Source: Acidobacteria bacterium RIFCSPLOWO2_12_FULL_68_19 (GTDB lineage: Bacteria > Acidobacteriota > Vicinamibacteria > Vicinamibacterales > UBA2999). From it: a DNA stretch of 64,000 bases. Location: assembly GCA_001767525.1 (NCBI GenBank), contig MELF01000048.1, positions 17,336-81,335 of the forward strand, read 5' to 3'. The position numbers were made by a program, and so were the translations under genes. Shown here piece by piece: positions 21,895-30,380 of the stretch; positions within the stretch are counted from its first letter, which is position 1; every line of letters begins with the position of its first letter. The notes beneath the pieces were generated by a model. It ran no database searches and was not told the DNA's origin. It was given only the letters and a program-made list of their open reading frames with translations.

Positions 21895-24800
21895 ACCTTC
21901 TCCAGCGTCACGAGAAACCCCTTGTACTCGGGGGCGAACGAGTTGGGATCGACGATGGTCGGCGTGACGAGGTTGGCGAGCGACCCTTGCTGCTGGCCGC
22001 GTCCGAGGAAGCCCCAGTGAATCGGGAATCCGATCTGATACACGGTGCGCCCGCCGACCTGCATCGGCTTGATGCGGCGCGTCACCATGGCCTTGCCTTC
22101 GATCGCGCCGCGCGCCGACGTCACCCGGACCCGGTCGCCGCTGGCAATCGCCTTCTCCCGGGCCAGCGCCTCGGGGATCTCGACGAAGAACTCCGGCTGG
22201 AGCTGCACGTTGTACGGGTTGTTCTTGGTCCAGTAATGGAAGTGCTCCGTGAGCCGGTACGTCGTGCAGACGATGGGGAACTTGTCGGGCGTGCCGAGGA
22301 CGTCGAACGCGGTGGCGAAGGGGCGAACCGCCGGGTTCGAGCTCTGCGCGGGGTGCAGCGCGTTCGGCACCGGCGACTCCGCCGGCTCGTAGTGCTCCGA
22401 CCACGGCCCCTCGGCGAACTGCCCCGGGACAAACAGCCGGGCCACGCCTTCCGGCAGCATGATGAAGGCGCCCAGATCGGCATCGGGTGGGCTGTCGACC
22501 GTGTAGTCGGGCGTGTCGCCGACCCAGCGCTGGCCGTTCCACGCGATCCCGACGCGGGTGGGATCCCACGGCCGTCCCTCGGCGTCGGCCGAGCAGCGGT
22601 TGTAGAGGATGCGCCGGTTGGCCGGCCAGCTCACCGTCCACTCCGGGTAGCGCCCCAGGCCGCTCGGATCGGCGTACGAGCGGCGCTGCGTCAGATTGCC
22701 GGCGTCGGTGTACATACCGATGTAGAGCCAGTTGCCCGCGAGCGTCGAGCCGTCCGCGCGCGTGTCGAGGAAGCGCGAGAGCTGCTGTCCGCGCCGCACC
22801 ACCACGGCGCCGCTCGCGTCGCGCACCTCGTCCACCGCCCAGCCGTTGAGTTCCTTGCACACCTCGTCGAGGGACGGGCTGAGCGGGTTCGTGTACCACC
22901 AGTTCAGATGACGGACCGGGTCCGGGAACGTGCCGCCGTCGCGCTCGTACAGCTCGCGCACCTTCAGGAAGATGCGCGCGATGATCTCCTGATCGGGTTT
23001 GGCCTCTCCCGGCGGATCGACCGCCTTCCACTTCCACTGGATCCAGCGCGCCGAGTTGACGAAGGTGCCGTCCTTCTCGGCGAAGTTGGCCGCCGGCAGC
23101 AGGAAGACCTCCGTTTGCACCTCCTCGGGCGCGAGATCGACGAGCGAGAGGATGTCTGGCCGCCAGAACGCCGCCGTCTCGTGCTCGAAGTTCTCGGCGA
23201 CGACCAGCCACTCGAGCTTGGCGAGCGCCGCGATCGCCTTGCGCGAGTGCGGGCCGTTGCTCACCGGGTTCATCCCGAAGCTGAACAACCCCTCCAGCTC
23301 GCCGCGATACATGCGGTCGAAGATGTACGCCCAGCTCCAGTTCTCGTACCCGCCGGCGTCGGCCAGCGGCAGGCGGGGATGGAACCCGTACCCGAAGTCG
23401 TTCCGCGAAGTGGCCGCATCCCCGTAGTAGGCCTTGAGCTGGCTGACGGCGAACCGATCGGTGTTGGCGTTGAAGTTGGTGGAATTGGGGCGGAGCGCCC
23501 GCGGGGTCACCGCCGCGAGAAACGCCCGGAGCGTCTCGTGGTCCGCCTTCGGCACCGGGATGTAGCCGGGCAGGTTGTGGTACGCCATGCCGCAGTCGGT
23601 GCCCCCCTGGATGTTGGCGTGGCCGCGCAGCGCGTTGAGCCCGCCGCCGGGCCGGCCGACGTTGCCGAGGAGCAGTTGCAGCATCGCCGCCGTGTGAATG
23701 AGCTGGACGGAATGGCTGTGGTGCGTCCACCCGAGCGCGTACAGCATCGTGCCGGCGCGATCGGCCGTGTAGGTCGAGGTGATGACGTCGGCCGCCGCGA
23801 GGAACTCCTCGGCGCCGCAGCCGCAGATGGTCGACACCAGCTCCGGCGTGTAGCGCGCGTAGAAGCGCTGCATCACCTGGAACACCGACCGCGGGTGCTG
23901 GAGCGTCGGATCGACGCGGGCGAAGCCGTCCGGCCCGAGGTCGTAGCTCCAGCTCGAGATGTCCGCGTAGACCTTCCGCTCGTCGTCCCAGCCGGAGAAG
24001 ACGCCCTTGGCTTCGTCGAAGGCGTACCGCTCGTGGACGAGGAACGATGCGTTGGTGAAGAGCCGGACGTATTCCTCGTGGTAGCGGTTGCGGGTCAGGG
24101 CGTAATTGATGAGCCCGGCCAGGAACGCGATGTCGCTGCCGGCGCGGATCTGGACGAACCGATCCGCCACCGCCGCCGTGCGGTTGAACCGCGGATCAAC
24201 CGAGACGAGCGTCGCGTTCCGGGTCCGCTTCGCCTCCATGACGAAGCGGAATCCCACCGGGTGGTTCTCGGCGGGGTTGCCCCCCATGGCGAGCACGACG
24301 TCGGCGTTCCTGATGTCGGTCCAGCCATTGGTCATGGCGCCCCGACCGAACGTGGCGGCCAAACTGGCCACCGTGGGGCCGTGTCATATCCGCGACTGCT
24401 GCTCGATCGGGATGACGCCGAGCCCCGCGCGAAACGCCTTGACGAGCAGGTAGTTGATCTCGTTGGTGTCGGTGCAGCCGCCGATCACGCCCATGGAGGT
24501 CAGCGCGTTGATCCCGCGGCCCGCCGCGTCCTTCACGATGAGCCGCCTGTCGCGCGTCTCCTTCGTCAGGCGCGCGATGCGGTCGATCGCCCAGTCCCAG
24601 GTCCGCTCTTCCCAGACGCGGCTGCCCGGCGCCCGGTATCGCACCTTCGTCAGGCGCCGGTCGTTGACGATGTTCTGCTTCAGCGTGATGCCCTTGGGAC
24701 AGAGGGTGCCCTGATTGATCGGATGATCCGCGTCGCCTTCGACGTGGACCACCGTCGGCCGGACGTTGCGAGACCTGTCGCCGAGCGTGTGGATGATCAC

Positions 24801-24968
24801 GCCGCAACTGACCGAGCAGTACGGGCAGGTGGAGCGCGTCTCGGTGGTGCGGGCGATCTTCAGCTCCCGCGCCTGGGCGTAGGCGGGCGTCAGGTCGAAG
24901 CCGAGCACCGACACCGCCACGCCGCCGAGCGTGCCGGCCTTGAGGAATTCTCGACGGGTCGGCTGCAT
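21891..24968 (-). CDS. fdhA: Selenocysteine formate dehydrogenase catalytic subunit (FdnG/FdoG type)
   Basis: 1025 residues if the in-frame TGA at 24386-24384 is read as selenocysteine 195. Residues 1-32 are a Tat signal (TRREFLKAG). A 4Fe-4S site follows (CPYC-x3-C ... CPKG, about 48-92), then the molybdopterin domains and a C-terminal cofactor-binding domain. The sequence around the TGA is SRI-U-HGPTVASLA, matching E. coli FdnG around Sec196, and a SECIS hairpin follows. It oxidises formate to CO2 in the periplasm. The ATG has GGGAGGGG upstream and a TATAAT promoter. No sel genes are in the window. Confidence 0.94.
24354..24372 (-). promoter_or_regulatory. SECIS hairpin of fdhA
   Basis: In the mRNA, GGUGGCC-AGUUU-GGCCGCC forms a 7-bp stem (one G-U pair) with a 5-nt loop, 11 nt after the UGA at 24386-24384. 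Bacterial SECIS elements occupy just this position; the E. coli fdnG loop is AGUCU. Confidence 0.85.
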
Positions 24969-24988
24969 AGGGCCCCTCCCGGGGGTAG

Positions 24989-24994
24989 ATTATA
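24989..24994 (-). promoter_or_regulatory. Putative -10 box of the fdhABCE operon
   Basis: A perfect TATAAT on the minus strand, 20 nt before the fdhA ATG. The leader would be about 14 nt and just include the Shine-Dalgarno. No -35 consensus is seen, so an activator may be needed. Confidence 0.55.
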
Positions 24995-25090
24995 CGGGCG
25001 ATGGGCCTCCAGTTGAGTGCGCGGATCGATCCAGACGACGGCTTCGCGCCGGTTCGACGCGGGCGTGTCCAGTAGAATGGGGAAGCGTTC

Positions 25091-25654
25091 ATGCCTGTCG
25101 AGCTCATCAAGAGACGATTCACCGCTGACGACTATCAGCGCATGGGACAGGCCGGCATCCTGTCCGAAGACGACCGCGTGGAGCTCATCGACGGCGAGGT
25201 GGTGGCGATGACGCCCATCGGTCCCCGGCACAATGCGGCGGTGAATCGCGCCAATCGCGCGATGGTGACGGGGGTTGGCGACGGCGCGATCGTCCAGGTC
25301 CAGGGGTCGGTTCGCCTGGGCCTCTATCATGAGCCCCAGCCCGACCTGGTGCTCCTCCGTCCGCAGGCGGACTACTACGCCTCCCGGCTTCCCGGCCCCT
25401 CGGACATCTTTCTCGTCGTCGAAATCGCCGAATCCTCCATCGACTACGACCGCGAGGTCAAAGCGCGTCTCTACGCGGAATCGGGCGTTCGAGAGTACTG
25501 GCTGGTCGATCTGAACGACAACCTGGTGTTCTCTCACTCGACACCCGAAGGCGGCGCCTATCGGGACCTGCAACGATATCGCCGCGGCCAGTCTCTCGCG
25601 CGCGGCGCGCTCCAGCACTGCACGATCGCTGTTGACGCGCTGCTGGCCGAGTAG
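25091..25654 (+). CDS. Uma2-family (DUF820) putative endonuclease
   Basis: 187 residues. Restriction-endonuclease-like fold typical of Uma2: DRVELIDGEVVAM near 34-46, QPDLVLLRP near 86 with the PD motif, and FLVVEIAESSIDYDREVKARLYAESGVREYWLVD near 110-143 with E and K of the PD-(D/E)XK site. The family is common in Cyanobacteria, Planctomycetes and Acidobacteria; its cell role is unknown. A TAGAAT box (25073-25078) and GGGGAAG precede the ATG. Confidence 0.85.
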   Translation: MPVELIKRRFTADDYQRMGQAGILSEDDRVELIDGEVVAMTPIGPRHNAAVNRANRAMVTGVGDGAIVQVQGSVRLGLYHEPQPDLVLLRPQADYYASRLPGPSDIFLVVEIAESSIDYDREVKARLYAESGVREYWLVDLNDNLVFSHSTPEGGAYRDLQRYRRGQSLARGALQHCTIAVDALLAE

Positions 25655-25837
25655 TCCCTCCGGCGGTCCGGCAGCGCAGCGTGATGCGCGAGGTCCGGAC
25701 GTAGCCCGCCTTCGTGCACGGAATCTCCGACCCTCGCCGCGGGAGAGGCGCTTTGTCCATGCAGCCCGCGGGGTCGGTACGCCAAAGTAGACCCGCGTTT
25801 GGTTGGGGTCGCACGTTCGTCATTACACGAGAGGCCG

Positions 25838-25909
25838 ATGTCCAAGCACATCGTGCTGCTGTCGGACGGGACCGGGAACAGCGCGGCGAAGCTGTTCAAA
25901 ACGAACGTT
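25838..25909 (+). pseudogene. 5' remnant of a DUF2235/Tle1-like hydrolase gene
   Basis: The first 24 codons read MSKHIVLLSDGTGNSAAKLF-KTNV, the highly conserved start of DUF2235 (T6SS Tle1-like phospholipase) proteins including the nucleophile-side SDGTGNS segment. The rest of the roughly 400-residue gene is missing: the frame soon leaves the family and runs into the 3' end of the opposite-strand amidohydrolase gene. A GTCTGACCC 9-mer at 25918-25926, the complement of the GGGTCAGAC repeat, lies at the break. The 25655-25837 stretch before it shows nothing else. Confidence 0.7.
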
Positions 25910-25944
25910 CTCGCCGAGTCTGACCCGGTGAACTTCGGAGCAGG

Positions 25945-27129
25945 TCAGGCGCGCGGAATCCGCCTCCCGCCGAGCACCGTGTCGCTCGGAAAGAGGCGCT
26001 GCCCGCCGGTTCGCGTGTTGTTGTAGTTGTCGAGGAACTCGAATCGCCCCTGCCGCAGCTCGAGCACCGCCACGTCGGCCGGCGCGCCGACGTTCAGCGT
26101 GCCCCGGTCGTGGAAGAGCGGGAAGAGGCGAGACGGGTTCACGGTCGCGCGGGCCACCACCTGATCGATCGTCATCCCAACCATCAGGAATTTCGACATG
26201 ACGTTCGGAAAGTCGATCACGCCGGTCGTGCGGCTCATCGAGTTGCCGTCGGTCGACAGCGTATCCGGCCAGAAGCCCGCCTGCATGATGCGGTCGACGG
26301 TGTCCCACCGGATATGCCCGTTGCGTCCGTTGGCGACGTCGAACCAGACGCCGCGGCGCCGCGCCGCAAGCACCTCCGGGAGGATGCGCCCTCCCTCGTC
26401 GATGATGCTGTTCGGCGGCGGCGCGAACAGGTGCGTGACGATGTCGCCCCGCTTGAGCAGCGGCAGGAGCGTCGAGAGCGGCGAGACCGTCTGGCCCACG
26501 TGGATCATCACCGGCAGATCGAAGGCCGACGCCGCTTCCTGCGCCCGGCGCAGCACCTCGGCGTCGTTGGCGCCGGCCACCTCTCTCGACAGCCGCGCCT
26601 TGACGCCGACGATGAAGTCGCGGTGGCGGGCGATGGCCTCCTGGGCGGCGGCCACATCGGCGCGGGCGAGAGCCATCGTGTCGCCGTCGGGCAGGATGCC
26701 GGCGCGCCCGATGTTGATGAGCACCCGCCCCGGCTGCGGGGCCGACCTCGCCGTGGCGATCATCTCGGCTATGCGATCGGCTCCCTGGGATCCCGCATCG
26801 ATCCAGCCGGTGACGCCGTCGGCGAGGCCGACGAGCGGGCCGTCCTTCTCGCGGGCGTAATGCGTGTGGATGTCGAGCAGGCCCGGGACCACGAGCCGGC
26901 CGCGCGCGTCGATGACCTCCGCCGCCTCGGCGGCGAGGTTGGCCTCGACCGCGGCGATGCGGCCGTCGGCGATCGCGACGTCGCGGATCGCGTCGATCCT
27001 GAGCGAGGGATCGATGACGCGCCCTCCCCGGATGACGAGGTCGTAGCGCGCCGCCCATGCGTTCACCGGCCTGGCGACGGTCGCCACGCCGGCGGCGGCT
27101 CGGTGGAGGAACTGGCGCCGGTTCATCAT
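25945..27129 (-). CDS. Exported amidohydrolase/deacetylase-type metallohydrolase
   Basis: 394 residues. A Tat-like signal (NRRQFLHRAAAG) is followed by an amidohydrolase core: LVVPGLLDIHTHYAREKDG (HxH metal site, near 83-101), a K in IVGVKARLS near 170, MIHVGQ near 206, HLFAPP near 230 and STDGNSMSRT near 303 with the last metal Asp. It resembles the dihydroorotase/deacetylase-like group of unknown substrate. It starts 17 bp after the propeller gene and is probably its operon partner. Start ATG 27129 or 27126. Confidence 0.82.
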   Translation of the reverse strand: MMNRRQFLHRAAAGVATVARPVNAWAARYDLVIRGGRVIDPSLRIDAIRDVAIADGRIAAVEANLAAEAAEVIDARGRLVVPGLLDIHTHYAREKDGPLVGLADGVTGWIDAGSQGADRIAEMIATARSAPQPGRVLINIGRAGILPDGDTMALARADVAAAQEAIARHRDFIVGVKARLSREVAGANDAEVLRRAQEAASAFDLPVMIHVGQTVSPLSTLLPLLKRGDIVTHLFAPPPNSIIDEGGRILPEVLAARRRGVWFDVANGRNGHIRWDTVDRIMQAGFWPDTLSTDGNSMSRTTGVIDFPNVMSKFLMVGMTIDQVVARATVNPSRLFPLFHDRGTLNVGAPADVAVLELRQGRFEFLDNYNNTRTGGQRLFPSDTVLGGRRIPRA

Positions 27130-27146
27130 GGCTGGCCGCGCTGACC

Positions 27147-28379
27147 CTACTCCAGCAGCGCCCCGATCAGCTGCTCCGGATTCCCGTCCTTGCGCGGCGT
27201 GAACTTCTGGATCCGGAACGCCAGATCCTCGCCCACGTAGAGGTTCCCGTCGGCGTCGGTGACGAAGACGTGGATGCCCCAGAACGTGCCGGGCGAGACG
27301 CCCATCGTTCCCCACGTCGACCCGGGAACGAGGCGTCCGCCGAGCGCGTCGTACTTCTGGAACTTCATCGTGTACCCGTCAGCGACCCACAGGAAGCGGC
27401 CGTCCCGGGTCAGGCGGATCGCATAGGGCGCCGTGATGTTCGGCCACAGATCGAGGAACTTCCCGGACAGATCGAAGACTTGAATTCGCGAGTTCACCCG
27501 GTCGGCGACGTACATCCGGTTGCGGGTCGAGTCGACGACCACGCCGTGGATGCCGGCGCCGGCCAGCCCCTGGCCGACCACCCCGAACTCGCCCGGGCCG
27601 CTGCCCGGCTTGCCGATGGCGGCGAGGTGCTTGCCGTCCTTCGAGAACCTGTGAACCTGGTATCCCCCCGAGGTGAACAGATCGCCGTTCGAGGCCCAGG
27701 CGAAATGTTCGACCACGAAGTACGGCTTCTTGGGATCGGCCTGCGGCACATCGGCTGCGTCGATCGTGTTCACGTGGCTCTTTCCGTCACGGGTGAGCTG
27801 CACGACGCCGCGCCCCGTCGCGATCCAGAGGTGACGCTCCGGATCGTACGGGTTGGCCTGCACCTGCTGGACGTCCGGCAGGATCGACTGCCACTGATCC
27901 CACGACTCGATCACCTTCCCGGTGCGGTCGTAGACGACGACCGTCGAGCCGCGCTTCTGGGCGTCGGGCGGGAGGTCGGGACCGAGCGCCCGAAAGACCG
28001 CCGGACCCCAGACGTTCGGCCATGGCGATTTCCGCGTGCCGCGGCCGACCGAGATGATGCGATCCGGCGACTGCAGATAGATGCCTTCGGCGTTCGTCGT
28101 CCAGCCGTCGGTCGCCGCCTGCTGGGGCCAGGTCTTGACGACTTCATAGGGGCCGCTGACCTCCTGGCCTCCCTTGCCGTTGACCGGCGTCCACGTGTTG
28201 TGGCGCAGGTTCGGATTGGCGGCAAACGCACCAGGGATCGGCGGGGCAGGCGGATTCTGCGCCGCGACGGCTTCGGAGGAACGGCCGGGCACGAGAAACA
28301 GGCACGCGGTCACCACCGAGCCCAGGACCGCCAGCAGCAGGCCTTTCGCCATCGACTTCATCGTCGTGTCCGTCCGCAT
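27147..28379 (-). CDS. Exported NHL/6-bladed beta-propeller protein
   Basis: 410 residues. A hydrophobic signal segment (about 11-30) is followed by repeated propeller blades with the NHL-type pattern (GIHGVVVDSTRNRMYVADRVNSRIQVFDLSGKF and four or five variants). It has no catalytic motif; such proteins often bind ligands or act as lyase-like or scaffold proteins. The ATG 28379 has GAGGAGG upstream. It is the first gene of a pair with the amidohydrolase. Confidence 0.75.
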   Translation of the reverse strand: MRTDTTMKSMAKGLLLAVLGSVVTACLFLVPGRSSEAVAAQNPPAPPIPGAFAANPNLRHNTWTPVNGKGGQEVSGPYEVVKTWPQQAATDGWTTNAEGIYLQSPDRIISVGRGTRKSPWPNVWGPAVFRALGPDLPPDAQKRGSTVVVYDRTGKVIESWDQWQSILPDVQQVQANPYDPERHLWIATGRGVVQLTRDGKSHVNTIDAADVPQADPKKPYFVVEHFAWASNGDLFTSGGYQVHRFSKDGKHLAAIGKPGSGPGEFGVVGQGLAGAGIHGVVVDSTRNRMYVADRVNSRIQVFDLSGKFLDLWPNITAPYAIRLTRDGRFLWVADGYTMKFQKYDALGGRLVPGSTWGTMGVSPGTFWGIHVFVTDADGNLYVGEDLAFRIQKFTPRKDGNPEQLIGALLE

Positions 28380-28693
28380 GATTCCTCCTCGGTCGAAAGG
28401 GGTCCAGCACGATGGGCCCCGCCTCGACTGCGTGCAATTGAGTGCCCGGGAAGTATACCGCCCGACAGACTCCTCGCCTCGGAGCCTTGCCGCGCCGGGG
28501 TCGGGTGTCATCGGGCCGAGGAGCCCGGTGCACTCGCCAGGTCCGGCGGGGGAATTCCCGCCTTGACACAGGCGAATCTCAGATCCCACGATACGCCGCG
28601 ATTTCCTCAGGAAGCGCTCGCGAAGGCTGGAGTCGATGGTGGCATCTGGGCGCTGCCCTCGACCTACGGCGCCGGCGGGAAGGGGAGGCGACC
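28380..28693. other. Divergent intergenic region, about 310 bp
   Basis: It separates the propeller gene (minus) from the alpha/beta hydrolase gene (plus). A TTGACA at 28563-28568 could be a plus-strand -35 box, but the -10 (CACGAT, 18-nt spacing) is poor. No RNA gene, repeat or small gene is convincing. Confidence 0.5.
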
Positions 28694-30244
28694 ATGATGC
28701 GGATGGTGGAGCGTGGATGGTGGATGGTCGTGGTGCTGCTCCTGGTCGCGTGCGCGACGCTGCCGGCTGCCGCTCAGGGGCCGGCGACGCCGACGCCAGT
28801 CGCTGCCGTCACCGGTCCCGTTGCCGTCACGGCGGATTCATATCCGCTCATGTCGTCGGACACGCTCCAGACGGTGCTCGACCTGCCGAAACTCGGCTAC
28901 ATCGAGGAGGAATTCTTCGTCAGCGGCCGCGCCAACGTGTACGACTGGGCGGCCGACGGCCGGCTGACCGTACGGACGTCGAACGCGCCGTACACGACGC
29001 GGATTCTGCTGCGGCGGCCAGCCGATCCGCGGCGGTTCAGCGGCAACGCGGTTGTCGAAATCGCCAACAGCGCACGGCGCTTCGACTTCAACTTCACGTG
29101 GGGCGTCTCGCACGGCTCCTTCCTCGAGCAGGGCGACGTCTTCGTCGTGCTCACGCTGGCACAGCCGAACCTCGAAGGGCTGAAGCTGTTCAACCCCGCC
29201 CGGTACGCGCCGCTGTCGATGGCGAACCCCACACCGGAGGAGGCGTGCGTCGTCGGACGAGGCGGCGGCCCGCCGCAGACATCGACGTTCGAGGACGGAC
29301 TGCAGTGGGACATCCTCAGCCAGGTCGGCGCGCTGCTGAAAGCCGCGCGGCCCGGTGGACCCCTCGCGGGCTTCGACGTCCAGCGCCTCTACATGACCGC
29401 CTACGACGGCATCATGGCCACCTACATGGCGGCGATTCACCCGCATGCGAGACTGGCGAACGGCCGTCCGGTCTATGACGGGTACATTCAGCATCGGCAT
29501 CCTCCGCTCGCGCGCATCCGCCGGTGTGCTCCGGCGCCCGCCGCCGCCGACCCCCGCCAGACGCTCCGGAACCTCGACGTGCCGCTCATTCGCATCGTCC
29601 CGGAAACCGATGTGCTCACCTTGTACCGGTTCCGGCGGGACGACAGCGACGCGCCCGGCGACCGCTACCGCTTGTACGAGGTCGCGGGGGGGTCTCATGC
29701 CGACGGGTGGTTCTATCCCTTCCAGCCGTCGGTCGCCGATCTCAAGAAGATCGGCAGCGCGTATCCGTATCTCGCCTCCTGGCCGTTTCACAACCAGTGC
29801 GAGCCCGAGATGTTGCTGATGAAGACGCCCATCAACACCTATGTGCTCGACGCTGCGTACGCCAACCTGACGCGGTGGATTCGCGAGGGCGCGGCGCCTC
29901 CCAGGGCGGAGCGCATCAGGGTGGAGAACGGCGGCACGCCGCAGGCGCGCGTCGTCCGCGACCAGTTCGGCAACGCGCGCGGCGGCGTTCGCACCCCGTA
30001 CGTGGACGTTCCGGTTGCCACGTATCACACGACGTCGAAAGGCGAGACCTTCTGTCCCGAGCTCGGCCGCACCGAGCCGTTCGACTGGGCGCGACTCAAC
30101 GCCCTGTACGGCACGCCCCAGAAGTACGCCGCGCGGGTTGCCGATTCGGTCGACCGGCTCGTCCGGGAACGCTGGCTGACCGAGTCGGACGGGCGGAAGA
30201 TCAAGGCCGAGGCGGCCACGGTGCCGGTGTCATCGAGCCACTGA
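28694..30244 (+). CDS. Exported alpha/beta hydrolase-domain protein (PF20091-like)
   Basis: 516 residues with a Sec signal peptide ending AAA-Q near 30. The body resembles the Acidobacteria/Actinobacteria alpha/beta hydrolase-domain family: YIEEEFFVSGRANVYDW near 58, VVEIANSARRFDFNFTWG near 118, a nucleophile-elbow region reading TAYDGIMATYM in place of the usual GxSxG near 238, and VAGGSHADGWF with a likely catalytic His near 337. Substrate unknown. The ATG 28694 has GGGGAGG upstream. It precedes the CocE-type gene by 136 bp on the same strand. Confidence 0.65.
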   Translation: MMRMVERGWWMVVVLLLVACATLPAAAQGPATPTPVAAVTGPVAVTADSYPLMSSDTLQTVLDLPKLGYIEEEFFVSGRANVYDWAADGRLTVRTSNAPYTTRILLRRPADPRRFSGNAVVEIANSARRFDFNFTWGVSHGSFLEQGDVFVVLTLAQPNLEGLKLFNPARYAPLSMANPTPEEACVVGRGGGPPQTSTFEDGLQWDILSQVGALLKAARPGGPLAGFDVQRLYMTAYDGIMATYMAAIHPHARLANGRPVYDGYIQHRHPPLARIRRCAPAPAAADPRQTLRNLDVPLIRIVPETDVLTLYRFRRDDSDAPGDRYRLYEVAGGSHADGWFYPFQPSVADLKKIGSAYPYLASWPFHNQCEPEMLLMKTPINTYVLDAAYANLTRWIREGAAPPRAERIRVENGGTPQARVVRDQFGNARGGVRTPYVDVPVATYHTTSKGETFCPELGRTEPFDWARLNALYGTPQKYAARVADSVDRLVRERWLTESDGRKIKAEAATVPVSSSH

Positions 30245-30380
30245 CGATGCCACGGCGTGTGACGCCGATTCCGCGCGTTGCCGGAAGATCGCGTCGCGGC
30301 CGGCGTTGGCGGGTGTACTATCCGGCGTGTACGTGACGGCGAAGAATCCTTCTTACCGATTGCGGTTGCGGAGGCGCTCA

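Noticed and set aside
24384..24386. Nonsense mutation splitting formate dehydrogenase into two genes
   Set aside because: The TGA lies at the conserved selenocysteine position and is followed by a SECIS hairpin.
28563..28591. Strong sigma-70 promoter for the 28694 hydrolase
   Set aside because: TTGACA is perfect but no acceptable -10 occurs at 16-18 nt; kept only as a remark in the intergenic entry.
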